From: Silurus meridionalis
Lineage: Eukaryota > Chordata > Actinopteri > Siluriformes > Siluridae
Length of the DNA stretch: 64,000 nucleotides
Reading direction: 5' to 3'
NCBI RefSeq assembly: GCF_014805685.1
Contig: NC_060885.1
Span: 26,321,132 to 26,385,131 of the forward strand
The notes beneath the pieces are model-generated. The model worked only from the letters and a program-made list of their open reading frames with translations. It was not told the origin of the DNA and made no database searches. The translations under genes and the position numbers were made by a program. Positions 12,139 through 22,574 of this stretch are shown here, piece after piece; positions within the stretch are counted from its first letter, which is position 1; every line of letters starts with the position of its first letter.

Positions 12139-14467
12139 ATTGTGTGCCTCCAATTTTGTGGTAACATTTCGGGGAAGAATGACAAAGCTGGAAAAGTCAG
12201 GTGTCCCAATACTTTTATTAATATAGTGTATTTGAACAGCATGTGCATAGGAGCGGAGCACAAAAGAATATAATGGAAAATTCTGGCATCTCTAGCATTT
12301 AGGCTTACTTACAGTATATATTGCCTACTCCACCTGAACCAGCTTGACCCCATTATATTGAAGGGCAATAAATCTTTTACTTTAAATTTAGTGACAGCCC
12401 TGTGACACTCTGCCACTTTATCAGGGGTCATCTTCCCACACATCACTATGATGAATGGGCTGCTCCTGGGTGTCTCTGTCTCATTCCTCACTGACGGTGA
12501 AACTATTTCTACCCTAGCATTTCCTGTGGGGTCATATTTAGATTTTCATTTTATACTTTACATACATGTATATTTACATTTCAAACCAATGTGGTGTCAC
12601 CAAAGAATACTAACACTAAAGACTTTATAACGAATGTTAACTTCACTTGAGGCTGAGGTAGGACAGTTGCACTTGGAGACAGGAGATAACAGACATAGTA
12701 AATACAGCACATTGCTGGAGAAAGAAACCGTGTTTTGTTTGTAAATGTTATTATATTACTAGTGTTGCCTCCTATTGCACATATTGTATCTAACATTGGT
12801 GTCGCTTAGTTTTGTAACGTGAGCCCACACTTTTGAACGTTTCAACATTATTGCCATGACACACAAACACACACCGTATGGAAATCACATGTACGTCGAG
12901 CAAACGACGGCCACATGATGACTTCGTTCAGGGACAGAAAATGACTAGCAGCAGCTTCTAATTCGCTATTAATTCATTAATTAAATTTTTTTTATATATA
13001 TGGCTTTTAACAATGAACATTGTTTTAAAGCAGCTTTACACAGATAATGTGGTGATAAAAATTAATAAGATGTTCTTTATATGTTTAAGTTTGTCCCTAT
13101 TAACACTGAAGTATACAGAGACAAAACAATGCAAGTATTGATAACAGCACCGTTTCTCCTGAAGCATATCGGTAATCCAGTATTGACCCAATTATGTACC
13201 AGTTAAAAAGAACACCAGTTCTTGGTACCCATTCCTAATCATATATACATGCTCCTAAAGTACCAATGACCAGTTTTCCTGTCCTTTTCCTCTCTTTAGA
13301 TCTGCTTGATTAATCTGATGCCCTACCTCTGAATGGAGTTCCCTTCGATAGGAGATCACTCTGTGCAGATGGAGATGGTTCCACATCAACAGCCTAAAGA
13401 TCCATGAAGTTACTAAGCAACTTAAGTACTAGAAGTTTGGATTTGGACTGTAATTATCACCACCAATTTAAGCGTGCATCAGTGAACAGTTCACAAAACT
13501 GCACACCTCAACAGTGATGGAACTTTAATGAAGGGACATTCAGTGCCACCCAGATGAGAATGGCTTTGCTTCTGTAGTCTGTTTAATCTCAATGCCACTG
13601 GCTCACTCATTAGGAATAAACTTTGAGGTACTAAACTTGCAGGCACTAACATATAAATTCAAGTTTTATAACCTCTTTATCTCTGTAAAGTTGCTTTGGG
13701 ACAATGTCCACTGTTATAATGCTCTACAAATAAAATTCAATTAAATTATCAACAAACCTGAGAAGGTCTATGTGAAGAAACTGACTGTCTCAGTAGTGTC
13801 TGGACAAGAACCTGCTCATTAACAAGACAAATAAAGCGGTTGTGGTCTTCATAACAGAACAGCAGAGGGCCTTCACAGCTCTCACAATCATCAGTACACT
13901 AGAAAAAGGAGTGAGCAGTTTCAGGTACTTCAGTGTACACATCAGCAACAACCTGCCAACCTCACAAGTCAACTACCCAGAAGTCCTTCTAGACCTCAAC
14001 TACAGTGGAAACATCAGCACCTGGAACTGTAGCTGTCGTTCTGAGGACCACAAAGCCCTGCAGAGTGTGGTGAAGTCTGTTGAATTATCATCAGTACCCA
14101 GCCTCCAGGTCATCCTACACCAAGCAGGGACCAGAGTTACGGTCATGTGTCCACCTCTCAAATCACACCTTAACTGTGTTTCTGACACGTGTACATGTAG
14201 ATGTAAAGTGCAGGGTAACAGAGTGTGTATGTGTGTGTGTGTGTGTGTGTGTTTTTAGTCCTCACCAACATCAAAAGCATACAGTACATTACATGCTCCC
14301 TCTGTGTCGTTTCTTCCCCCCCAGATGTAAATAGTATCTTCTACCAGTACCGCCGTGTGTCCATAACGCATGTAGGGCACTTCACGAGTATGTTCTCTAC
14401 CTCCTGTCCTTACTGGAGGGAGCTTCGTCCACCGCAGAGACACTGGCACAAACGGCCACACAAATGG

Positions 14468-14523
<56 letters not shown>

Positions 14524-15231
14524 AGTTTACTAGAAAATATTGAATTATGGACATTGTGCACCTCATGTATTTAAAATAATGTCTCTAATAATAAAATGTG
14601 GGTATAATATAATGTACAGTGCATGATGGTGGTGTTGACGATGTATACAGTGTATGTTTTGGTGTTGAAGATGTGTACAGTGTATGTTGGTGGTGTTGAA
14701 GACGTGTACAGTGTATGTTGGTGGTGTTGAAGACGTGTACAGTGTATGTTGGTAGTGTTGAAGACGTGTACAGTGTATGTTGGTAGTGTTGAAGACTTGT
14801 ACAGTGCAAGTTGGTAGTGTTTAAGACGTGTACAGTGCATGTTGGTAGTGTTGAAGACTTGTACAGTGCATGTTGGTAGTGTTTAAGACATGTACAGTGC
14901 ATGTTGGTAGTGTTTAAGACGTGTACAGTGCATGTTGGTAGTGTTTAAGACGTGTACAGTGCATGTTGGTAGTGTTTAAGACGTGTACACTGTATGTTGG
15001 TGGTGTTGAAAACGTGTACAGTGTATGTTGGCGGTGTTGAAAATGTGTACAGTGTATGTTAGCAGTGTTGGGGTGTACCGGTGTTGAAGATGTGCACGTC
15101 GATCTGCCGCAGCGTCTCGTAGTCCTCCCCCGAGCAGTAACCTCCAAACGAGTAAACTTTATGTCCAACCGCCACAGCGGCATGATTCACCCTGCGAGGG
15201 CCGCCGTCCAAGCACACCGTCCAGCGCAGCA

Positions 15232-15232
<1 letters not shown>
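6793..15232 (-). CDS. klhdc3: kelch domain-containing protein 3 (klhdc3), seven coding exons, 3' end not found
   Basis: KLHDC3 is a kelch-propeller substrate receptor of CUL2 ubiquitin ligases that reads C-terminal glycine-type degrons. Coding exons on the minus strand with GT/AG ends: 15079-15232, 14266-14442, 11192-11307, 10977-11048, 10680-10893, 10383-10469, 6793-6901. Phases join exactly and give 309 residues, closely matching my recollection of the human protein in sequence and spacing. The start is MLRWTVCLDGGPRRVNH. Kelch signatures include YSFGGYCSGEDYETLRQ (exon 1), WGGRNDTEGACNVLYAF (exon 2), MYIFGGYEQ (exon 3), FGGRADRFGPFHSNNEIY (exon 5), LYIFGGYNARLDRHF (exon 6) and PRRRQCCCIVGD (exon 7). 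Exon 7 ends in phase 2 after FGGT. The remaining ~73 residues, which hold the BC-box, were not found in 1-6790. Extra exon copies between 8.3 and 10.1 kb are annotated separately. Confidence 0.93.
6962..8440. repeat. tandem duplication unit 2 carrying a damaged klhdc3 exon 7
   Basis: Second copy of 5363-6916. It has a shorter (TG)n tract (about 7652-7690), a longer poly-T (about 7049-7080) and shortened homopolymers inside the exon. The right end passes in a CA tract into the exon 6 block at about 8441, so the breakpoint lies in a microsatellite. Confidence 0.92.
8320..8425 (-). pseudogene. duplicate klhdc3 exon 7
   Basis: Copy of exon 7 (6793-6901), 106 nt instead of 109. It lacks one G from a GGGG run and two C from a CCCC run, so the local peptide reads PKEVPCPRRR in place of PKGKFPCPRRR. 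Length stays a multiple of three different from the intact copy, so the frame recovers. Splice sites are kept. It lies between the exon 6 copies and the intact exon 7. Confidence 0.88.
8639..9035 (-). pseudogene. duplicate klhdc3 exon 6 (copy A) and two copies of exon 4
   Basis: Exon 6 copy A is 8639-8723, 85 nt rather than 87, with two single-base losses (one in an AAAAA run), which breaks the LYIFGGY frame. It is preceded, in gene order, by two perfect-length copies of exon 4 at 8812-8883 and 8964-9035, each 72 nt and encoding ADCFSNDIHKLD. No exon 5 lies between them, so this block is internally deleted relative to the normal order 4-5-6. Confidence 0.88.
9253..10061 (-). pseudogene. duplicate klhdc3 block: exon 6 (copy B), exon 5, two copies of exon 4
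   Basis: Exon 6 copy B is 9253-9335 (83 nt, four bases lost, frame broken). Exon 5 copy is 9537-9750 (214 nt, intact, same splice sites as 10680-10893). Exon 4 copies are 9834-9905 and 9990-10061 (72 nt each). In transcript order this block follows the intact exon 6. That exon ends in phase 1 and cannot join exon 4, which starts in phase 0, so including the block would break the protein. Confidence 0.88.
10073..10163. repeat. (AC)n microsatellite at duplication junction
   Basis: A ~90-bp (AC)n tract with a few AT interruptions joins the exon 4 copy at 9990-10061 to the exon 6 block at 10164. Related (AC)n and (TG)n tracts lie at the other junctions (8430-8441, 8728-8749, 8893-8902, 9049-9056, 10282-10313, 11056-11102). 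All duplication breakpoints therefore fall in or next to CA repeats. Confidence 0.93.
11480..11870 (+). mobile_element. decayed LINE 3' portion in klhdc3 intron
   Basis: Plus-strand translation contains words typical of the C-terminal end of fish jockey-type LINE proteins, such as RILTRTRQYDYITPVLCSLHW and, after frame changes, LWNSLPISV-like and WLKTYLF-like stretches. It has no intact frame and no clear ends. It sits in the klhdc3 intron between exons 2 and 3 (11308-14265). Confidence 0.5.
12098..12233. mobile_element. (TA)n tract and solo Tc1/mariner-type terminus
   Basis: A (TA)n tract (about 12098-12135) is followed by a sequence ending GTGTCCCAATACTTTTATTA then ATATAGTGTA. This resembles the end of the widespread fish Tc1/mariner-like family whose ends read AAAAGTATTGGGACACC. 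The matching opposite end was not found nearby, so this is a fragment. The rest of 12234-12990 holds nothing I recognise. Confidence 0.5.
12995..13745. mobile_element. fragmented fish interspersed repeat
   Basis: Contains TTAAAGCAGCTTTACACAG near 13030 and, near 13690-13745, a GTTGCTTTGGGACAATGTCC word followed by CTACAAATAAAATTCAATT. The same tail type recurs at 20350-20430, and parts recur in the arms at 25966 and 26988. It is therefore a dispersed non-coding repeat whose class I cannot fix. Confidence 0.5.
13780..14140 (+). mobile_element. possible LINE remnant in klhdc3 intron
   Basis: An open plus-strand stretch reads EKGVSSFRYFSVHISNNL, which resembles the SFRYLGVHIS region after the reverse transcriptase of fish LINEs. 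Flanking sequence is degenerate. A (TG)n tract follows at 14230-14251, directly beside klhdc3 exon 2. Confidence 0.35.
14471..14520. repeat. (AC)n microsatellite upstream of klhdc3 exon 2
   Basis: A (AC)25 tract. Read on the gene strand it is a (TG)n run ending about 28 bp before the exon 2 acceptor, in the place of a polypyrimidine tract. Confidence 0.95.
14620..15070. repeat. 31-bp minisatellite in klhdc3 first coding intron
   Basis: About 14 units of about 31 bp carrying GTGTACAGTG(T/C)ATGTTGGTA and TGTTGAAGAC. It fills almost the whole intron between coding exons 1 and 2 and stops just beside the exon 1 donor at 15078. Confidence 0.92.

Positions 15233-15262
<30 letters not shown>
15233..15262 (-). 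repeat. (TG)n tract touching the klhdc3 start codon
   Basis: On the gene strand, about 14 TG units end directly at the ATG of MLRWT. The nearest AG acceptors are upstream of the tract (near 15264-15270, GTAGCAG), so the TG repeat is probably part of the mature 5' leader. Other tracts nearby: (AC)n 15366-15383, (TG)n 15471-15517, (AC)n 15650-15684. Confidence 0.8.
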
Positions 15263-15266
<4 letters not shown>

Positions 15267-15469
15267 TACGGCACCGCAGCAACAAGCACACACACACACC
15301 TCCACTGCATTACCACGGTAACCAAACTAACTCCATCACACGTTCCACCTACAGACAGTTGAAACACACACACACACACACACAGGTTAAGTATAAATAA
15401 ATAGTATATACACACATACAAAATATTACCCAGCAGCTGCACTAACCATACTATGGAGTTCACCATATC

Positions 15470-15518
<49 letters not shown>

Positions 15519-15646
15519 CATCTCACAACACGTGTGTGTTGTTAATCGGACACTGTGCTGTAAACAGACCTCTCTGTATGGAATAACTATGCATGTGCTA
15601 TTTATATATACAGTGCTTTAGTCTCACAGGAACTGGTGCTCACAGG

Positions 15647-15688
<42 letters not shown>

Positions 15689-15699
15689 AATGCACACAA

Positions 15700-16295
15700 A
15701 GAGTCCAAAATACTGAAGTGTTGAGAATTCTGGAATGAAGGGAATACTGAAATTTCAGGAATACAAGAATGTAGCGAATACCAAAGTGTACGGAATACCG
15801 GAATGTATGGAAAAGTAGACTGAAGGGAAAAGCGGAGCATTAAGAATTCCAAAGTGTGGGGAATACACTTTGAAACTGAAGTGTAGGAAATACCAGAGTG
15901 TACGGAAAAGCGGAGCATTGACAATACCAAAGCTTAGGAAACACCAGATTATACAGAAAAGCAAGTGTAGGGAAAAGGGGGTGTAGGGAATACCAGAGGG
16001 TACAGAAAAGCGGAGCATAGGGAATACCGAAGTGTAGAGAATACCAAAGTGTAGGGAAAAGCAGCATGTCGAGAAACTGGAGTGTCAGGGAATACAGAAG
16101 TGTAGGAAAAGCGGAGTGTCAGAAATACTGTGGTGTTGGGAATTCCGGAGTGTAGGCAATACTGGAGTGTCTGAAATACCAAAGTTAAGGTATAAAATCT
16201 GGAGTGTAGAAAATACTGGAGTGTATGAAATACTGAAGTGTGGAGGATACAGAAATGTGTGGAATATCTGAGTGTAGGAAAAAAAATGTATACTG
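15700..16295. repeat. ~20-bp minisatellite, GAATACCAGAGTGTAGG core (left part)
   Basis: Diverged tandem units of about 15-22 bp of the form GGAATACCxxAGTGTAGG. The same minisatellite resumes at 16840-17325, so the LINE fragment at 16300-16840 probably landed inside it. Frames through it (Leu/Phe/Ser/Pro-rich on minus) are repeat artefacts. Confidence 0.9.
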
Positions 16296-16299
16296 TGAT

Positions 16300-16840
16300 A
16301 TATCAGATTCTTATAAATCCTCTGAAGCACTGTAGGCCTTCAAGGAGTCATACTCAGGTGGTTTAAAATTTATCTGGCCTATAGATGTTTCCCAGTCAGT
16401 ATTAATGGCCCTCTCGTCTCCATCTGCTCCTCTCATTTGTAGTGTGCATATTTTGGGTTACCTACTCTGCATTATTTCTGCATCCTTTAGAGTCTATCGT
16501 CCGGTAACATGACATTCTTTACCATATCTACACAGATGATTTACAGGTCTATCTTTCTATCAAACAAAATAAGAATGGATCTGTACAGTAGAGATCCAGA
16601 TCTGTACACTTTGGTATTGCCTCGTAGAAATAAAATCAAGACTGGCATTAACTTCCTTCGCTTGAACGAAAGTAAAACTGAGGCCTTCTCATTTAGCCTA
16701 CCTGCCTTTACTAGCCTTACCTTGGTTCCTTGGCTCCCTTCATAAAACCCTCTGTAAGGAATTTGGGAGTAATATGCGATAGCAACCTTGCTTTTGACAA
16801 ACGGATATAACTCAGTTATTTTTTTAAAAGTTCTTAAACT
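16300..16840 (+). mobile_element. LINE reverse transcriptase fragment
   Basis: Plus-strand translation in shifting frames gives SLRWFKIYLAYRCFPVSIN-like text, then YTDDLQVYLSIK. The latter corresponds to the YxDD catalytic region of non-LTR reverse transcriptases (a typical fish form is YADDTQIYLPLK). After it comes FLRLNESKTE, matching the usual FLxLNxxKTE that follows. Jockey superfamily (L2/CR1-like) is likely. Frames are broken, so it is inactive. Confidence 0.68.
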
Positions 16841-17325
16841 GGAGTATCAAGAATACCAGAGCGTAGAGAATACTGGAGTGTTGGAAATACCGGAGTGTCA
16901 GGGAATACTGGATGTGGAGAAAAGCAGAGTGTCTGGAATACAAAAGTATCAGGAACACCGAAATGTTGGAAATACCAGAGTGTAGCGAATATCAGAGTGT
17001 CAGGGAATTACAGCGTGTAGGGAAAAGCATGTAGGAAATAAAATTCCAGTGTGTAGGGAACACCGGAGTGTAGGAAACACTGGAGTGTAAGGAATACCAG
17101 AGTGTAGGGAATACCAGAGTGTCAGGGAATACCAGAGTGTCAGGGAATACCAGAGTGTAAGGAATACCAGAGTGTAAGGAATACCAGAGTGTCAGGGAAT
17201 ACCAGAGTGTCAGGAATACCAGAGTGTAAGGAATACCAGAGTGTAGGGAATACCAGAGCGTAGGGAATACCGAAGAGTAAGGAATACCAGAGTGTAGGGC
17301 AGATCAGAGAGTAGGGAATACTCAT
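16840..17325. repeat. ~20-bp minisatellite (right part)
   Basis: Continuation of the array at 15700-16295. The block 17060-17325 is more homogeneous, with GAATACCAGAGTGTAAGGAA-type units, suggesting recent expansion. From 17326 to 17640 there is only CT-rich sequence with repeated CATCACTCTTCACACATCC-like words. Confidence 0.9.
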
Positions 17326-17699
17326 TACAGCATCACTTATTACTAATCACACCATCACAAATCTCTCATCACTCCTCACACATACTACCATCATTCTGTC
17401 ACTTCATCACTCTTCACACATCCCTTCTTTCCTCTTTCACTCCAACACGCTTCACACATCCCTCCATCCTGCTTTCACTCCATCACTCTTCATACATCCC
17501 TCCTTTCCAAGTTCACTTCAACACTATGCACTCATATCCCGCCATCACTCTTTCACTCTTTCTACATTCCTCCATCACTCTTTCACTCCCTCTGTCAGTT
17601 TCACTAATGAACTTTGATCTGTTTACACTCACCGCTAGCGTTAGCATTAGCATTAAGCTAGCAATATGTTGTGGAAATATTACTGTTGGCTAATGATGC

Positions 17700-17700
<1 letters not shown>

Positions 17701-17764
<64 letters not shown>
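17701..17764. repeat. (TCTA)n microsatellite
   Basis: Sixteen perfect TCTA units, in the proposed klhdc3 5' intron. Confidence 0.97.
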
Positions 17765-17765
<1 letters not shown>

Positions 17766-17927
17766 ACCCCCCCACACACACACAGTATCATGATGCGCAG
17801 GAGTAGATTAAATGACAGTGTTTACAGCGCGCGCACATAGCTACAGTGTGTTCCTGCACTAGTGTTCAGCTTTACGGCATCAGTGTGTGGGGAGAGTGTA
17901 TATAGTGTGTGTAAAGTTGTTACTCAC

Positions 17928-18126
17928 TCGGTGCGCGTGAAAAAGCAGTATGACGATAAAGTGAGGGTTGTTCGGGCCGGAGCTAAAGCGGAACCGTGTG
18001 TGTGTGTGTGTGTGTGTGGGGCAGAAACACAGAGCACGCCTCCTGCACCTCTATTCTGCACCCGGATTGGTTTTGGCTCGGTCACGTGACTCCGACTCGC
18101 CACGTGACTCAAACTGATCATGTGAC
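17928..18126 (-). promoter_or_regulatory. klhdc3 promoter and probable non-coding first exon
   Basis: A CpG-rich stretch upstream of klhdc3. On the gene strand a CCAAT box lies at 18066-18070. E-box-like sites lie at 18083-18090 (CACGTGAC), 18101-18108 (CACGTGAC) and 18119-18126 (CATGTGAC), exactly 18 bp apart. A strong donor (CGA|GTGAGTAAC) ends a probable untranslated exon at 17928, with transcription likely starting between it and the CCAAT box. The sites are seen in the sequence; factor binding (USF/TFE-type) is inferred. Confidence 0.6.
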
Positions 18127-18485
18127 TGACTCCTCAGTCAAAGTGTGTAAAAAATAAAAAGTCAGAATTGAGAACTGAGGAAACGTAAAGAAAAAATAAA
18201 ATACAAATAAGATTAAAAATAAATACAAACTAACCCTTAAACATTGTAAACATTTCTACATTTTATTCAAAATCCTTCATCGGAAAATTTTCAACCTTAT
18301 CTTGAAACTCAGCAATTACAACTTAAAAAAATAAACACTTGTTGTTGGTTCTCCATGAAGGAAACTAGATTTCGTGCAGAAACCATAATCATTTCATCTT
18401 GGTTAACATTCAATGAAGCACATAGGTTGTTATGGGTTTCGGAGCTTAATCTCAAATGTCACTCACTGATCAATCTGCGTTCGCT

Positions 18486-19170
18486 CCGTCTTCATCATCA
18501 CAATCAGTATCATCATCATCCTGAAAGTCAGAGAGGTCATGGTGCTTTGGAAAGCTGGACCTCTAAAGGCCAGGAAGATGTCTTTGCAAGAATTGACGTT
18601 GTTGTGAACTACCTTTTACACAAACACAACTAGATGGAACCAGAACAGCAGTGTGAGGAGAAAAGCCCAGTAGATGGCAGCAGGGGAACAGTGTGTAAAG
18701 GCAAACTATTTGACCTAAAAAGTTCCTTGAAGCTCCTAAGATGGCAAATTCTGAATGCAGAGTTATACACAGGTTTGTTTTATCCAACAGTAATCATATC
18801 ACAAAAACCTTGGGACTGGTTTCCCAGAAAAGTAAGAGTTGTTCGCTTTCCACAAGGATGCGGTGTAGGGAAAATGGTGTGGAAGAGCATCAGGATGTTT
18901 ACCTGCTTAAAAAATGCTAACCACTATTCCATCCAATCCAATAGAACTCCAGAAACAGATTGCAGATTATAACTCAAACCATTGAATAATCTTTGAAGAC
19001 TGCGAGGGAAATATAATCCTCATGTCCTGTAGGATTGCATTCATGGTGCAAACCAGATCAGGATCATTCTCGTGAAAGGTTTAGACTCCTGCTGAATGTT
19101 CTGAGGCGTGTGAAGTTCAGACCTTTTAACCCTGCTGTGATTTTCAAAGACGTTCCTGAAAAAATAAACT
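18486..19170 (-). other. exon-like fragments of an unrecognised minus-strand gene (uncertain)
   Basis: Two acceptor-preceded open pieces occur. The first follows a T-rich acceptor (TTTATTTTTTCAG, ending about 19155). It is open in two frames, one reading TSLKITAGLKGLNFTRLR and ending CGAGAATGA. The second follows CTCTGACTTTCAG (about 18540) and reads DDDDTDCDDEDGANAD then stop at about 18486, an acidic C-terminus. A minus-strand AATAAA lies at 18262-18267. I recognise no family and cannot show that the pieces belong together. Confidence 0.2.
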
Positions 19171-19494
19171 GAACCTGAAACCATCAACAAACACAACTTC
19201 AGACAAACTAAACACAACTACAAAAACAACTACTGTACAGAAGATAGTGTGAGATGTGCAGTGGGGAGAGCAACACAGTAAAACCCAGCCAGAGCAACAC
19301 AGACAAAAAAAAAAAAAGGAATAAAGGGCCACTTCTTTGATATAGAGTCCTTCAAATGTCTTCACTGTCCAAAGCTTCAAAAACTGACATCATCAGTTTA
19401 CCCTCATTACACCTTCTTCCCTGTCATTTTTTAATAATGGTTAAAATAAGTGATAAAGACCTGAGCAGTGAACACAGCCTGCTTTTCAAACCAC

Positions 19495-19835
19495 CTCTTT
19501 ACACCAGACTCCTCACATCAGACTCCTCATCATCCTCCTCACATCATCCATCGAGACATCATTATCATCACATAAGTCTTCCCATATCATCCTCCTTACA
19601 TTTTCCTCCTCACATCATCCTTCTCACATCCTTCTCCTCACATCATCCTCCTCACATTCCTCACATCTGTCACCTTACATCATCCTCCTCACCTCACCCT
19701 CTTCACATCATTCTTCTCACATCCTTCTCCTCACATCCTCCTCCTCACATTCCTCACATCTGTCTCCTTACATCATCCTCCTCACCTCACCCTCTTCACA
19801 TCAGTCTTCTCACATCCTTCTCATTCATATTTATG
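19495..19835. repeat. CTCCTCACATCATCC minisatellite
   Basis: Irregular pyrimidine-rich tandem repeats of 12-15 bp with a longer ~110-bp higher-order period (two related blocks around 19600-19700 and 19700-19820). Open frames through it are Ser/Pro/His-rich and are not considered coding. Confidence 0.85.
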
Positions 19836-20169
19836 AATCCTTATTTTCCAGGTGAGTGAGGGCCAGGTGGAATGTGGTGGATTGTGGAGCGGTTTGGTGT
19901 GGTGTTATAGTAACACTGTTGAGATTGACTGAGGTGTAAAGTAATGCACAAAATAAAAAATTCATAGTAATTATACTTCAATAGAATATTTTATTACTCT
20001 TTCCACCTCTGGAGACTGGACCTTATTTACAAATCACCTGAGGATGGTATGCTTTTGCTTTAAGGACAGGATAGATGGAGTAAGTGGAAGGGGAAAAAAA
20101 GGACTCAGGACTACAGTTTGCTTCTGATCACCATCACTGTACCCCTCAACATCATTTATCTTCAATAAA

Positions 20170-20440
20170 TGAACAGTGGTGGAACCCAGATGAGGATGGG
20201 TTCCCTCTTGAGTCTGGTTCCTCTAAAGGTTTCTTCCTTATGCCATCTCAGGGAGTTTTTCCTTGCCACCTCGCCACTGGCTCGTTCATCAGGGACAAAC
20301 TTACACTTAAAGTGTACACATAAAGAACATCTTATTCATTTTTATCACCACATTATTTGTGTAAAGCTGGTTTAAGACAATGTTTGTTGTTAAAAGCACT
20401 GTACAAATAAAAATAAATTGAATTGGATTGAAAAGACCAG
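20170..20440 (+). mobile_element. dispersed non-coding repeat (SINE/MITE-like)
   Basis: Contains the words TTTCTTCCTTATGCCATCTC, GGGAGTTTTTCCTTGCCACC and TCAGGGACAAACTTACA, and ends with AAAAGCACTGTACAAATAAA then AATTGAATTGGATTG. Such a tail recurs elsewhere in the window (13700-13745) and is a familiar fish repeat. Class unresolved. Confidence 0.6.
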
Positions 20441-20699
20441 TTATTTGTGTTATTGTTACTGTATTCTTATCAGATATCCTCTTACGTCATCATGAAGCCC
20501 ACAAAGAGGGTCAGAGCCAATTAATTTATGGACAGATGCCTGGAAATCTCCAGACTGGGAAAGTCAGATGTTCTTGAATGGGTGGAGTTACATTTATGGA
20601 GGGAGAAACAAAATGAGAGTCCATAGAGAGAAAATGGACTCTGTACACTTACTGCTTTACTAAGAGGTGAAGCTTTTACACTTCTAAAGACGTATAGTG

Positions 20700-21613
<914 letters not shown>

Positions 21614-21639
21614 CATTTCATCCTTAACCCATGATCTTC

Positions 21640-22574
21640 ATTGCCTTGATGGTCTCCTGGGTGATTTTCAGCCCAAATGTTCCATTAGGGGTCACCACAG
21701 CGGATCATTCTTCTCCATACTACCCTGTCCTCTACATCTGCCTCTTTCAAACCAACTACCTGCATGTTTCCTTCACCACAGCCATGAACTTTCTCTTGGC
21801 CTTCCTCTTTTCCTCCTTCCTGGTGGCTCCATCCTCAGCATTCTCTTACCGATATGCCCCATGTCCCTCCTCTGCACATGTCCAAACCATCTCAATAAGG
21901 CCTCTTTTCCTTTGTCCCATAAGTGTCCTACATGCACTGTCCCTCTAATAAACTTATTTTCTAATCCTGCCAATCCTTGTCACTCCCAATGAAAATCTCA
22001 ACATCTTCAACGCTGCTACCTCCAGCTCCACCTCCTGTCTTTTAGTTAATGCCACTGTCTCTAAACCAGACAATATAGCAGGTCTGACCACAGTCCTATA
22101 AACTTTTTCTCTTTTACTCTTGCAGATACTCTTCTATCACAAATCTCTCCTGCTACTCTTCTCCACCCACTCCACCCTGCAGGCACTCTTTTTTTCACTT
22201 TTCTAACACTCTCCATTACTTTCCCTGCCCTCCCTCTCATTAACATAAATGTACTCTGTCTTACTCCTACTGGCTTTCATTCCCCTTCTCTCCAGCACAT
22301 ACCTCTACCTCTCTAGGCTCTTCTTAACCTGCTCCCTACTCTCACCACAAATCACAATATTATCCGCAAACATCACAGTCCATGGAAACTCCTGTCTGAC
22401 CCCGTTCGTCTACCTGTTCATCACCACTGCAAACGGGATACGGTTTAGAGCTGATCCTTGATGCAATTCAACCTCCACCTTAAACCAGTCTGTCGTTCCT
22501 ACTACACACTTCACTGCTGTCACACTATCCTCATACTTGTCCTGCACCACCCTCACATACTTCTGACACACCTG
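21640..22574 (-). mobile_element. outer LINE, 3' part of ORF2
   Basis: Minus-strand translation with frameshifts. 22560-22440 reads QKYVRVVQDKYEDSV then KVEVELHQGSAL (reverse transcriptase). 22245-22060 reads VKKRVPAGWSGWRRV and DRRVSARVKEK. 21973-21780 reads LRWFGHVQRRDMGHIGKRML then GRRKRGRPRESS. This is a familiar non-LTR ORF2 C-terminus of fish genomes. The upstream part of the same element resumes at 23946-24705, on the other side of a younger LINE. Confidence 0.75.

Noticed and set aside
14571..15183. Minus-strand frames rich in HCTRLQHHQHTLYTSS words
   Set aside because: Translation of the 31-bp minisatellite; the real klhdc3 exon 1 overlaps only the end.
18634..18972. 112-codon plus-strand frame
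   Set aside because: No recognisable motif and no splice or start support; composition is ordinary for chance frames.
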